In this document: positions 25,764-33,969 of the stretch, piece by piece
How positions within the stretch are numbered: position 1 is the stretch's first letter
Layout: each line of letters begins with the position of its first letter
Assembly: GCF_038051945.1 (NCBI RefSeq)
Contig: NZ_CP150302.1
Span: 124,001 to 188,000, forward strand
Direction: 5' to 3'
Origin: Paenibacillus sp. FSL H3-0469
GTDB taxonomy: Bacteria; Bacillota; Bacilli; Paenibacillales; Paenibacillaceae
Length of the DNA stretch: 64,000 bases
Notes under the pieces: generated by a model
Database searches by the model: none
Seen by the model: the letters and a program-made list of their open reading frames with translations, nothing else
What the model was told of the DNA's origin: nothing
Translations under genes and position numbers: made by a program

Positions 25764-26867
25764 ATGTCAACAGAACAAGGTCAGCTTCAGGATTACATGC
25801 GTCTGCCGGCTGAAATCCTGTACCGTGAGGAGCTGGAGGCTCTGCGCAAGGAGGACACCGGACGTATTCCTGCCGGCTGGCAGATGTCCCCGCGCTCAGT
25901 TCTCACCTTCATTACTGGCGGCAAGGCGGGCAAAACCGTGATTACCCCGAAATATATCGGGAACACCCGGCTGATTGAGATGGCCGTTGCCACGCTGGTC
26001 ACTGACAGGGCACTGCTGCTGATCGGGGAGCCGGGCACCGCCAAATCCTGGCTGTCCGAGAATCTGGCAGCGGCGATCTACGGCAACTCAGGCATGGTAG
26101 TGCAGGGGACAGCGGGAACAAGCGAAGAGCATGTGCGCTATTCCTGGAACTACGCCATGCTCCTGGCGAACGGGCCGACGCCGGAGGCGCTGGTCAAGAG
26201 CCCGATTATGCGGGCGATGGAGGACGGCGGTATTGCCCGGTTTGAAGAAATCTCCCGCTGTGCCTCCGAGGTACAGGACGCATTGATCTCGATTCTGTCG
26301 GAGAAGACGATCTCCGTGCCGGAGCTGGGCAAGGAGACCAGTGCCCGCAAGGGCTTCTCGATTATTGCCACCGCTAATACGCGGGACCGCGGAGTCAATG
26401 AAATGTCCGCTGCTCTGAAGCGGCGATTCAATATCATTGTGCTGCCTGCGCCATCGGACCTTGAGACGGAGCTGTCCATTGTGAAGAAACGTGTCGGTGA
26501 GATCGCCTCCTCCTATGAGCTGCAGGCTGCTGTTCCGGCAGATGAAGCGCTGCTGAAGGTGGTTACCATCTTCCGCGAGCTGCGCAGCGGCATGACCCTC
26601 GACAAGAAGGAGAAGGTCAAGACTCCAGCTGGTGTAATCTCCACGGCAGAAGCCATCTCGCTGCTGACGAACAGCATGGCACTGGCGGCAAGTTTCGGGA
26701 GTGGAGAACTGACCGACGAGGATCTGGCAGCGGGACTCCAAGGGGCGATCGTCAAGGATGACGATAAGGATAAGCTGGTGTGGAAGGAATATCTGGATAA
26801 TGTAATGAAGAAAAAAGGAGCGGACTGGCGCGGACTCTATCAAGCCTGCAAGGAGATGAACGAGTGA
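25764..26867 (+). CDS. MoxR-type AAA+ ATPase
   Basis: A 367-residue AAA+ ATPase. ATG 25764 follows AAAGGAGAG; a GTG at 25758 lies in that site. Walker A is GEPGTAKS (residues 88-95), the Walker B region is ARFEEISRCASEVQ, sensor 1 is IIATANTRDRG and the arginine-finger segment is LKRRFNII. These are the marks of the MoxR clade, whose hexamers remodel or load metal onto partner proteins together with VWA proteins. The last codons overlap the GTG start of the DUF5682 gene by 4 bases. E. coli YehL is the closest named relative I can recall. Confidence 0.93.
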   Translation: MSTEQGQLQDYMRLPAEILYREELEALRKEDTGRIPAGWQMSPRSVLTFITGGKAGKTVITPKYIGNTRLIEMAVATLVTDRALLLIGEPGTAKSWLSENLAAAIYGNSGMVVQGTAGTSEEHVRYSWNYAMLLANGPTPEALVKSPIMRAMEDGGIARFEEISRCASEVQDALISILSEKTISVPELGKETSARKGFSIIATANTRDRGVNEMSAALKRRFNIIVLPAPSDLETELSIVKKRVGEIASSYELQAAVPADEALLKVVTIFRELRSGMTLDKKEKVKTPAGVISTAEAISLLTNSMALAASFGSGELTDEDLAAGLQGAIVKDDDKDKLVWKEYLDNVMKKKGADWRGLYQACKEMNE

Positions 26868-29209
26868 GCAGGGCAGTGGTTGCCGGCGTTCATGTCTTCG
26901 GAGTCCGGCATCTGTCTCCGGGCGGTGCCAGGCATGTCCTGGAATACTTGAACGAGCTGCAGCCGACCGCCGTCTTGATTGAGGGGCCAAGTGATGCCAG
27001 CGGAGAGATCCGTCATTTAACCCATGCGGTAACGAAGCCGCCGGTAGCTATTCTGGCCTTCACTGAGGATCTGCCCGTGCGGACGGTGCTCTGGCCGTTC
27101 GCTGTGTATTCCCCGGAATATCAGGGGATGAAATGGGCGCAGGAGCATGGAGCACAGGCAGAGTTCATCGACCTGCCTTCCTCTGTAACACTGGGGCTGC
27201 AGGATGCGTTACGGCAGGATGCCGGTGGACGCCCAGAACTGAAGCCTGTGGCTGACGAACAGGGGGAACCGGCGGAAGAGGAAGTTCGTGAGCCGGAGTC
27301 AGTATACAGCCGGATTGCCCGGATTGCCGGTGAGCATGACTATGATATGTACTGGGAGCGTAATTACGAGCATAACGCCAGCAGCGGCGCATACCGCGCC
27401 GCGATCCTGGCCTTCTCTGCCCAGATGCGGGAGCTGTCGGAGTCCACGGAGCGCGCAGAGCAGCCGCGGGAATATGCATATAACGCATTGCGCGAGTCTT
27501 ATATGCGGCGGCAGATTCAGCTCAAGATTGACGAAGGGCATGTGCCGGAGAAGATTGTTGTGATCTGCGGGGCATACCACGCCGCCGCGCTGGCCGATCT
27601 CTCGGAGGGAATGAGTGATGCGGAGCTGGCGTCACTGCCTTCACGCTCTACCAAGCTGACGCTGATGCCGTATTCCTACTATAAGCTCTCCACTATGTCG
27701 GGGTATGGTGCGGGCAACGCAGCTCCGCACTACTTCCAGATGATGTGGGAGCTGATGGCCTCCGGCCGCGCTGAGGAGCTGCCCCATCTCTATCTCTCCT
27801 CCGTGGCCCGGATGGTGCGCAGGGCAGGGACGCACCGCTCCACGGCTGAGGTCATTGAAGCGGTACGGCTGGCGGAGTCGCTGGCTGCGCTGCACGGCGG
27901 AAGCGCACCTACGCTGCGTGATCTGCGCGATGCCGCCCAGACCTTGCTCGGGCATGGGGATCTGGCTGTTATCGCTGATTCGCTGGCCCGGGTCGATGTC
28001 GGTACGAACATCGGAAGGCTGGCCGATGGCGTCAGCCAGACGCCGATTCAGGATGACCTGAACCGGCTGCTGAAGCGCTACAAGCTGGAGAAGTACAGAT
28101 CGACCGTAGCCAGCGACCTGACGCTGGATCTGCGCGAGAACCGCCGGGTGTCAAGCAGCGAAGCGGCTTACCTCGATCTGCACCGCTCCGTGCTGTTCCA
28201 CCGGCTGGAACTGCTCGGTATCCACTTCGCCCGGAATGTGCCAAGCGGCCAGTCCGGGGCGACCTGGGCGGAGCACTGGATACTCCAGTGGGCGCCGGAG
28301 GTGGAGATTGAGATTGTGGAGTCTACCCTGCTGGGGGAGACCATAGAAGTGGCGGCAGCCTATGTGCTGCGCGAGAAGCTGCTGGAATGCAGCTCCATCG
28401 CTGAGGCATCCGCGCTGATTGTCACCGCCTGCGAATGTGCCATGACCACACAGATGGAGGAGAGCAGTCGCGTGCTCCAGCGCCTTGCGGTAGACAGCCG
28501 GGATGTCGTCTCGATTGCCACGGCTGCCAGGGAGCTGGCCAAGATCATCGGCTATGGCGACATCCGCAAGGTGGATACGGCCCCGTTCATACCGCTGCTG
28601 GAGGAGCTGTTCCGCCGGGGCTGCCTGTTCCTGCTGGATGCCAGCGGCTGCAATGATGAAGCGGCGGCGCTGATGATCGGCGCAATGAATGATCTGAACA
28701 ACATCTCGCAGGAGCATAGCGAGATTGCAGATACGGCTCTGTGGCTGCAGGAGCTGCTGCAGCTGGCGCAGCGGGATGACCGCAACCCGCGGCTGTCGGG
28801 CTTCGCCTGTGCAATTCTGATGGAGCGGGGAGCCATCCCTGCCGGAGAGGTTGCGGCAGAGGTGTCGCGCCGCTTGTCTCCAGGGATACCGGCAGACCTG
28901 GGGGCAGGCTGGTTCGAAGGGCTGTCCATGCGTAACCGCTATGGGCTGCTGTCGCGGATGAGCCTGTGGGAGCAGCTGAATGACTATATCAACGCCTTGG
29001 AGGATGAGGAATTCAAGCGTGCGCTGGTCTTCCTGCGCCGGGCGTTCAGTACCTTCTCCCCGCGTGAGAAGACGATGATCGCCGAGCTGCTGGGTGAGCT
29101 GTGGGGCGTGAACACAGAGCAGGCCGCCGAGATTCTGACAGGAGAACTGAAGGAGGAGGAAGCCAAAATGCTGGATGATCTGAATGATTTTGACTTCGGG
29201 GATTTGTAG
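26864..29209 (+). CDS. DUF5682 protein with candidate ChaN/EreA/TraB-like N-terminal domain
   Basis: A 781-residue cytoplasmic protein, GTG start overlapping the ATPase stop. The N-terminus reads GVRHLSPGGARHVLEYL (His16, His24), then VLIEGPSD (Glu40), and near residue 239 ICGAYHAAAL (His239). That His...Glu-Gly...Gly-x-x-His order resembles the active site of ChaN/EreA/TraB (TIKI-like) enzymes. I infer a hydrolase-like fold; it is not demonstrated. The C-terminal 500 residues are helical and acidic at the end (MLDDLNDFDFGDL). The stop TAG is directly followed by the VWA gene ATG. Equivalent to YehM of E. coli by context. Confidence 0.88.
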   Translation: MSRAVVAGVHVFGVRHLSPGGARHVLEYLNELQPTAVLIEGPSDASGEIRHLTHAVTKPPVAILAFTEDLPVRTVLWPFAVYSPEYQGMKWAQEHGAQAEFIDLPSSVTLGLQDALRQDAGGRPELKPVADEQGEPAEEEVREPESVYSRIARIAGEHDYDMYWERNYEHNASSGAYRAAILAFSAQMRELSESTERAEQPREYAYNALRESYMRRQIQLKIDEGHVPEKIVVICGAYHAAALADLSEGMSDAELASLPSRSTKLTLMPYSYYKLSTMSGYGAGNAAPHYFQMMWELMASGRAEELPHLYLSSVARMVRRAGTHRSTAEVIEAVRLAESLAALHGGSAPTLRDLRDAAQTLLGHGDLAVIADSLARVDVGTNIGRLADGVSQTPIQDDLNRLLKRYKLEKYRSTVASDLTLDLRENRRVSSSEAAYLDLHRSVLFHRLELLGIHFARNVPSGQSGATWAEHWILQWAPEVEIEIVESTLLGETIEVAAAYVLREKLLECSSIAEASALIVTACECAMTTQMEESSRVLQRLAVDSRDVVSIATAARELAKIIGYGDIRKVDTAPFIPLLEELFRRGCLFLLDASGCNDEAAALMIGAMNDLNNISQEHSEIADTALWLQELLQLAQRDDRNPRLSGFACAILMERGAIPAGEVAAEVSRRLSPGIPADLGAGWFEGLSMRNRYGLLSRMSLWEQLNDYINALEDEEFKRALVFLRRAFSTFSPREKTMIAELLGELWGVNTEQAAEILTGELKEEEAKMLDDLNDFDFGDL

Positions 29210-30451
29210 ATGAGTGAAGAAGAACTGAAGGAAGAACTGAAGGATGATAACCGGAACGGAGCGCTTACACGCTGGCGGCTGATTCTGGGGCAGGAAGCAG
29301 AAGAGGCCTTGCCCGGCTTCGGCCCGGGCAGCGGACGGATCTTAAGCGAGGAAGAGCTGATTATGGATGCCGCACTGGCGGCTATCTATAATGAGACAGG
29401 CGCAGGTAAGGCAGAAGGGAGTGCCGCTGCCGCATCGAAGGGCAGAGGTTCAGGCTCGGGAAAGTCAGCAATTAACCTGTCCAAGTGGCTCGGGGATGTG
29501 CGGAATTTCTTCCCGGAGGATGTGGTCTCGGTTATTCAGACCGATGCGATGGAGCGCAAGGGCTGGAAGCAGCTGCTCTTCGAGCCGGAGCTGCTGGCGG
29601 CAGTGAAGCCGGATATCCAGCTGGTCGGTACGCTGCTGGCACTTAAGGGTAAAATCCCGGAGAAAACCAAAGATACCGCAAGAATGCTCGTTCAGGCGCT
29701 CGTGGATGAGCTGGTCAAGCTGCTGGAGACTGATATCCGCCGTGCAGTTACCGGAGCACTCAATAAGCGGCAGCATTCCCCGCTGCCTTCGCTTAGCGGC
29801 CTGGACTGGAAACGGACAATTGAGCGCAACCTGAAGCACTACGATGCGGAGCGGCGGATGATTATCCCCGAACGCTTCTTCTATTTTGACCGGGCCCGCC
29901 GCAGCAAGGAATGGACGGTCATTGTAGATATTGACCAGAGCGGCTCGATGGCCAGCTCCGTGATCTGGGCTTCGGTGATCGGCTCGATCTTCGCCAGTAT
30001 CCCGGCGCTGAACACGCGTGTCGTTGCTTTTGATACCGAGGTGGTTGACTTGACGGAGCAGTGTGCGAATGATCCTGTTGACATGCTCTTCGGCATCCAG
30101 CTCGGGGGCGGTACGGATATTCATAAGTCGGTGAAGTATTGTGAGCAGTTCATCGAGGAGCCGAAGAAGACACTGTTCATCATCGTATCGGACCTGTACG
30201 AGAACGGCAATCAGGCCGGGCTGGTCCGGCGGATGCGCGAGCTGCGGGAATCCGGGGTGCGGACGATGACGCTCTTGGCCCTCTCCGATGAAGGCAAGCC
30301 TTCCTATGATGAACGGCTGGCCGCCCAGCTCGCCCGTGATGGAACGCCTTGCTTCGCCTGTACTCCGGCACTGCTGCCTGTCCTGGTGGAGGGAGCACTC
30401 AAGGGCCAGGAGCTGGGTGAGCTGGCGAAGCGGCTGGGGATGACGCGGTGA
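29210..30451 (+). CDS. VWA domain protein with intact MIDAS
   Basis: A 413-residue protein that begins the base after the DUF5682 stop codon. The first 230 residues are helical, with a Gly/Ser-rich spacer near residues 65-90. The C-terminal von Willebrand A domain has a full metal-ion-dependent adhesion site: Asp242-x-Ser244-x-Ser246 in DIDQSGSM, Thr in GGGTDIHKS and Asp in VSDLYENGN. VWA proteins paired with MoxR ATPases act as adaptors that present targets. It is the last gene of the operon; no clear terminator is seen before the asd promoter. Counterpart of E. coli YehP by context. Confidence 0.93.
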   Translation: MSEEELKEELKDDNRNGALTRWRLILGQEAEEALPGFGPGSGRILSEEELIMDAALAAIYNETGAGKAEGSAAAASKGRGSGSGKSAINLSKWLGDVRNFFPEDVVSVIQTDAMERKGWKQLLFEPELLAAVKPDIQLVGTLLALKGKIPEKTKDTARMLVQALVDELVKLLETDIRRAVTGALNKRQHSPLPSLSGLDWKRTIERNLKHYDAERRMIIPERFFYFDRARRSKEWTVIVDIDQSGSMASSVIWASVIGSIFASIPALNTRVVAFDTEVVDLTEQCANDPVDMLFGIQLGGGTDIHKSVKYCEQFIEEPKKTLFIIVSDLYENGNQAGLVRRMRELRESGVRTMTLLALSDEGKPSYDERLAAQLARDGTPCFACTPALLPVLVEGALKGQELGELAKRLGMTR

Positions 30452-30490
30452 TTTTGTTTAAACAGGAAACACTTACTTTATAATCACATA

Positions 30491-30519
30491 TTGTGTAACA
30501 TGCCGCTATCATTTATAAT
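30491..30519 (+). promoter_or_regulatory. SigA-type promoter of asd
   Basis: TTGTGT at 30491-30496, 17 bases, TATAAT at 30514-30519, followed by a small leader hairpin and the asd ribosome site at 30557. Confidence 0.7.
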
Positions 30520-30574
30520 CGGTTATTAAAAAGCACCTTTCGCTAGGCGCTGCTTGAAAGGAAATGAATTTCTT

Positions 30575-31660
30575 ATGTCGAGGAAGCTCAGAGCGGGTAT
30601 TGTTGGCGGTACCGGTATGGTCGGCCAGCGTTTCATTGCACTTTTGGAGAATCATCCATGGTTTCAGGTAACAGCGATTGCGGCGAGCGCGAATTCAGCC
30701 GGCAAGTCCTATGAGGAGTCTGTTCAAGGCAGATGGAAGCTGTCCACTCCTATGCCTGACGCAGTTAAAGGCATCATGGTTCAAGACGCCTCCAAGGTGG
30801 AGGAAGTGGCTGCGGATGTGGATCTGATCTTCTGCGCCGTAGATATGAAGAAGGATGAGATTAAGGCGCTGGAAGAAGCTTATGCGCGTACCGGAACTCC
30901 GGTGATCTCCAACAATTCGGCGCACCGCTGGACACCGGATGTTCCGATGGTGATTCCTGAGATCAATCCGGAGCATCTGGAGGTTATCGCCCAGCAGCGG
31001 AAGCGTCTGGGGACAGAGACCGGCTTCATCGCTGTGAAACCGAACTGTTCCATTCAGAGCTATATGCCCACCCTGAATGCACTTCATGAGTTCAAGCCTT
31101 CTAAGGTGGTTGTAACCACTTATCAGGCGATTTCAGGTGCGGGTAAGACCTTCGCGGACTGGCCGGATATGGTGGATAACGTGATTCCTTACATCGGCGG
31201 AGAAGAAGAGAAGAGCGAGCAGGAGCCGCTGCGGATCTGGGGTAAGGTAACCAGTGAGGGGATCGTCCCAAGCGAGCAGCCGGTAATCACTACCCAGTGT
31301 ATCCGTGTGCCTGTTGCTGACGGCCATATGGCGGCTGTCTTTGCCTCCTTTGAGCAGAAGCCTTCCCGCGAAGAGATTCTGGAACGCTGGAACAGCTTCC
31401 AGGGGCGTCCACAGCAGCTCGGTCTGCCGAGTGCTCCTAAGCAGTTCATCACGTATTTTGAGGAAGAGAACCGTCCGCAGACCCGTCTGGACCGTGACAT
31501 TGAGAATGGCATGGGCATCTCCGCAGGACGGTTGCGCGAGGATTCACTGTACGATTACAAATTCGTCAGCCTGTCCCACAATACGGTAAGAGGCGCTGCC
31601 GGCGGTGCGGTACTGATCGCCGAATTGCTGAAGGCCGAAGGATATATTCAGCCCAAATAA
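30575..31660 (+). CDS. asd: Aspartate-semialdehyde dehydrogenase, archaeal/fungal type
   Basis: A 361-residue enzyme converting aspartyl phosphate to aspartate semialdehyde with NADPH, at the branch point to lysine/diaminopimelate, threonine and methionine. The N-terminal nucleotide loop is GIVGGTGMVGQRF. The nucleophile is Cys158 in KPNCSIQSY and the base His251 in VADGHMAA. The PNCSIQSY form and overall length mark the archaeal/fungal subgroup rather than the classical bacterial PGCYPT type. ATG 30575 follows AAAGGAAA by about 10 bases; a TTG at 30554 is less likely. Monocistronic, with its own promoter and terminator. Confidence 0.93.
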   Translation: MSRKLRAGIVGGTGMVGQRFIALLENHPWFQVTAIAASANSAGKSYEESVQGRWKLSTPMPDAVKGIMVQDASKVEEVAADVDLIFCAVDMKKDEIKALEEAYARTGTPVISNNSAHRWTPDVPMVIPEINPEHLEVIAQQRKRLGTETGFIAVKPNCSIQSYMPTLNALHEFKPSKVVVTTYQAISGAGKTFADWPDMVDNVIPYIGGEEEKSEQEPLRIWGKVTSEGIVPSEQPVITTQCIRVPVADGHMAAVFASFEQKPSREEILERWNSFQGRPQQLGLPSAPKQFITYFEEENRPQTRLDRDIENGMGISAGRLREDSLYDYKFVSLSHNTVRGAAGGAVLIAELLKAEGYIQPK

Positions 31661-31694
31661 GCATATCTATGCTCTTGGACGGATACCCGTTATG

Positions 31695-31727
31695 CAGCCT
31701 GCCGGAGGCTCTCCGCGCAGGCTGTTT
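31695..31727 (+). terminator. Terminator after asd
   Basis: CAGCCTGCcggag...CGCAGGCTG hairpin followed by TTT, 34 bases beyond the asd stop. Confidence 0.65.
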
Positions 31728-31810
31728 GCAGTTTGACCTGACAATCCGCCCGAAATAATGGTAAGATAGAGTAATGTACGGCGAAAACTGAATATTGACG
31801 GAGTGATATT

Positions 31811-31993
31811 GTGGCAAAAAGTAAAGGCGGCGGCACAGGCAGAGGAACAGGCAGCAAGGGCTGGACCCGCTGGAACAAGACGGCAAAACCCGTGAAGCCG
31901 GCCCGAAGCGGCCCTCCCGGCAGCCCAGGTGCCAAAGGAACCAAGCAGGCTAAGACCAGCAGCGGCAGCAACAAAACCGGAGGCGCTAAATAA
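31811..31993 (+). CDS. Small basic Gly/Lys-rich protein, DUF3934-like
   Basis: A 60-residue protein starting at GTG with GGAGTGAT upstream. The composition is extreme: mostly Gly, Lys, Ser, Thr and Pro, with no acidic residues. The opening GGGTGRGTGSKGWTRWNK matches the core of the DUF3934 family of small Bacillales proteins, from memory. The tryptophan pair argues for a real protein rather than random low complexity. It could bind nucleic acid through its charge; no function is known. Confidence 0.65.
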   Translation: MAKSKGGGTGRGTGSKGWTRWNKTAKPVKPARSGPPGSPGAKGTKQAKTSSGSNKTGGAK

Positions 31994-32046
31994 GCGGGCA
32001 TCTGCCCCTTGAGGATGACTAAATATAAGGGTTATAGGTTGGAGGC

Positions 32047-32076
32047 AACATCTGATGGCTATGTGAATCAGATGTT
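32047..32076 (+). promoter_or_regulatory. Hairpin with a three-codon mini-ORF ahead of rluF
   Basis: AACATCTGAT and ATCAGATGTT form a perfect 10-base stem with a 10-base loop. Inside it, ATG GCT ATG TGA starts at 32054, 9 bases after a TTGGAGG site. It may be an intrinsic terminator for the small basic protein gene (TCTTT follows) or a leader element of rluF; both readings are inference. Confidence 0.4.
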
Positions 32077-32109
32077 CTTTCATATGTAGGACCTGAAAGC
32101 GGGAACTTC

Positions 32110-32805
32110 ATGAGAATTAACAAATACATCAGTGAGACCGGCGTCTATCCGCGCAGAGAGACGGGCCGGCTGATTGCCGCCGGAAGGATCACGATTAACG
32201 GGAAGGTCTGTGCGCCTGGAGCAAGTGTTGAACCTGGAGATATGGTGGCTGTAGACGGAATTACTGTGACTCCAGACCGGGAGGAGCGGGTCTATCTGGT
32301 GCTGAACAAGCCGGTAGGCATCACCTGTACAGCCGCCCGGCACGTGGAAGGGAATATTGTAGATTATATCAATTATCCCTCCCGGATCTTTGCCGTCGGC
32401 AGACTGGACAAGCGCTCGGAAGGGCTGATTCTGCTGACCAATGACGGGTCGATTGTCAACCGGATGATGCGGTCCGAGCATAGTCATGAGAAGGAGTACC
32501 GGGTGAGCGTGGATAAGCCGGTCACAGAAGACTTTTTGACGGAGATGTCGGCAGGTGTAGATATTCTGGAGACCCGCACCAAGCCATGCCTCACCCGGCG
32601 GATCTCGGAGAAGGAGTTCATGATTATTCTGACCCAAGGGCTGAATCTGCAGATCCGCCGGATGTGCAAGGCGCTGGGCTATCGTGTGCTCCGGCTGGAG
32701 CGGATACGGATTATGCATATCACGCTCAGCGGTCTGCCGCAAGGGCAGTGGAGACGGCTGACGGAGGAAGAGCTCGCGGAGCTTCATGCCAGATTGGAAG
32801 GATAG
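32110..32805 (+). CDS. rluF: 23S rRNA pseudouridine synthase, RluF-like
   Basis: A 231-residue enzyme of the RsuA/RluB/RluE/RluF family. An S4 RNA-binding domain occupies residues 1-60 (MRINKYISETGVYPRRE... GRITINGKV). The catalytic Asp100 is in AVGRLDKRSEGLILLTNDG and the C-terminal motif is LNLQIRRMCKALGY. RluF modifies U2604 of 23S rRNA in E. coli; the assignment within the family rests on the LNLQIRRMCKALGYRV signature and length. The gene is preceded by a hairpin leader and followed by a lipoprotein gene 94 bases later. Confidence 0.88.
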   Translation: MRINKYISETGVYPRRETGRLIAAGRITINGKVCAPGASVEPGDMVAVDGITVTPDREERVYLVLNKPVGITCTAARHVEGNIVDYINYPSRIFAVGRLDKRSEGLILLTNDGSIVNRMMRSEHSHEKEYRVSVDKPVTEDFLTEMSAGVDILETRTKPCLTRRISEKEFMIILTQGLNLQIRRMCKALGYRVLRLERIRIMHITLSGLPQGQWRRLTEEELAELHARLEG

Positions 32806-32899
32806 CCGCAACTCACATACCAGTTTATGTTTCCGAAGCGGGCTCCGGATGGGTATACAGGAAGTCTTGCTACCACGACACGACATTTAGGAGGATCAC

Positions 32900-33838
32900 A
32901 TGCGGATTATAAGCTTATTGTTAGCCTTAGCAATCATAGCAGGTTGCTCACGAACAGGGGATGGCGGATCAGCAGATCCGTCTGCAGTGCCAGCCGCTTC
33001 CCCGGCAGCGGATCTCTCAGCAGCACCTGGAGGGCATCTTGAGGAAGACGCAGCTGCCGCAGCACTCGCAGAAGTGTCCCCTGAGATTGCAGATGAGTAT
33101 TCGGGGTTCGTACATATGGATGCGGTTCAGTTGAACGGGCAGATTTTTCAGGTATATTACTGGAACAAGGGAGAATTCAGCTATACACAGTTCGCCATCG
33201 TCAAGGAGGGCAAGATGGTCTTTGACAGCAAAAAGGCCGGGCTTACCCTGGAAGGCGGGGACATTTGGAATGAGGAGGAGCAGCTCTGGGCTGAAGCGGT
33301 TGTGCAGAACAACCGGAATACCTTCTTGTTCAGTCTGATGGATAACCGTCCTAACTACGCGTCTATTGTGGTCGAAGAGATTGACGGAACGATGCAGGTC
33401 ACCGTTAACGATCTGTTCAGCGTGAATTATGAGGACGTGGATCAGGACGGAAGCGAGGATCTGCTGGCCAGTCCTTATCCGGGTAAATCGCCCCTGGGTC
33501 CGGCGCTGACGGGCATCTACCAGCTGGAAGGGACGAACTATGTACCGGATAAGCTGCTTACCAAGCAATATGCGGACGATCAGCTTCAGCTCAGTGAGCA
33601 GGAGTATAAAAACAATCCGTCCGAGCAGACGTTAGAGCAGCTGCTGAACGCCTACCTGATTCTCGGGAAGCGCAGTATCGCACTGACACGGTTCGAAGAG
33701 TTCCATGAGTGGGCCGGACAGCTCGCCGGGGACGGCGGTTATGTGGACGAATATCAGCAGCTGCTGCGGAATACAGAGACGGCAGAACAAATCAGCGGCT
33801 GGATGGACAAGCTGAAGCCGCTGCGTACTGCGCGGTAA
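32900..33838 (+). CDS. Lipoprotein of unknown function, 312 aa
   Basis: A 312-residue secreted protein with lipobox IIAGC (Cys16) and an Ala/Pro/Ser-rich linker to about residue 50. The folded part contains a calcium-loop-like segment, YEDVDQDGSEDLL, close to FG-GAP/dockerin type DxDxDG loops, and a helical C-terminus (SEQTLEQLLNAYLILGKR). ATG follows TAGGAGGATC. No enzymatic motif is seen. The gene ends in a strong terminator. I do not recognise a named family. Confidence 0.8.
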   Translation: MRIISLLLALAIIAGCSRTGDGGSADPSAVPAASPAADLSAAPGGHLEEDAAAAALAEVSPEIADEYSGFVHMDAVQLNGQIFQVYYWNKGEFSYTQFAIVKEGKMVFDSKKAGLTLEGGDIWNEEEQLWAEAVVQNNRNTFLFSLMDNRPNYASIVVEEIDGTMQVTVNDLFSVNYEDVDQDGSEDLLASPYPGKSPLGPALTGIYQLEGTNYVPDKLLTKQYADDQLQLSEQEYKNNPSEQTLEQLLNAYLILGKRSIALTRFEEFHEWAGQLAGDGGYVDEYQQLLRNTETAEQISGWMDKLKPLRTAR

Positions 33839-33864
33839 GCCGGGCTGATCGAGGACAAGAAGAG

Positions 33865-33910
33865 AAGGGATTCCCAGGGCAGGTGATGCTGCTCCGGGAA
33901 TCCCTTTTTC
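33865..33910 (+). terminator. Terminator after the lipoprotein gene
   Basis: AAGGGATTCCC and GGGAATCCCTT pair around a 20-base loop, followed by TTTTTC. The dispersed repeat copy 2 starts immediately after. Confidence 0.85.
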
Positions 33911-33969
33911 AAAATATAAGAATCTATTTGTTTCACGCTATACATTATGCTTCTATTTCTCGCTGAAAC
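33911..33969. repeat. 59-bp dispersed repeat, copy 2, overlapping an ABC gene 3' end
   Basis: Aligns gap-free with 4932-4990 (about 85 per cent identity). Its right end, TTCTCGCTGAAAC, read on the minus strand supplies the last codons (QRE-IEA) and stop of the ABC transporter gene that ends at 33945. Confidence 0.8.

Noticed and set aside
26088-26990. 300-codon open frame antisense to the MoxR ATPase gene
   Set aside because: Shadow of a conserved gene in GC-rich codons; no plausible protein features.
32080-32886. 268-codon antisense frame opposite rluF
   Set aside because: Shadow of a conserved pseudouridine synthase gene; no start signal.
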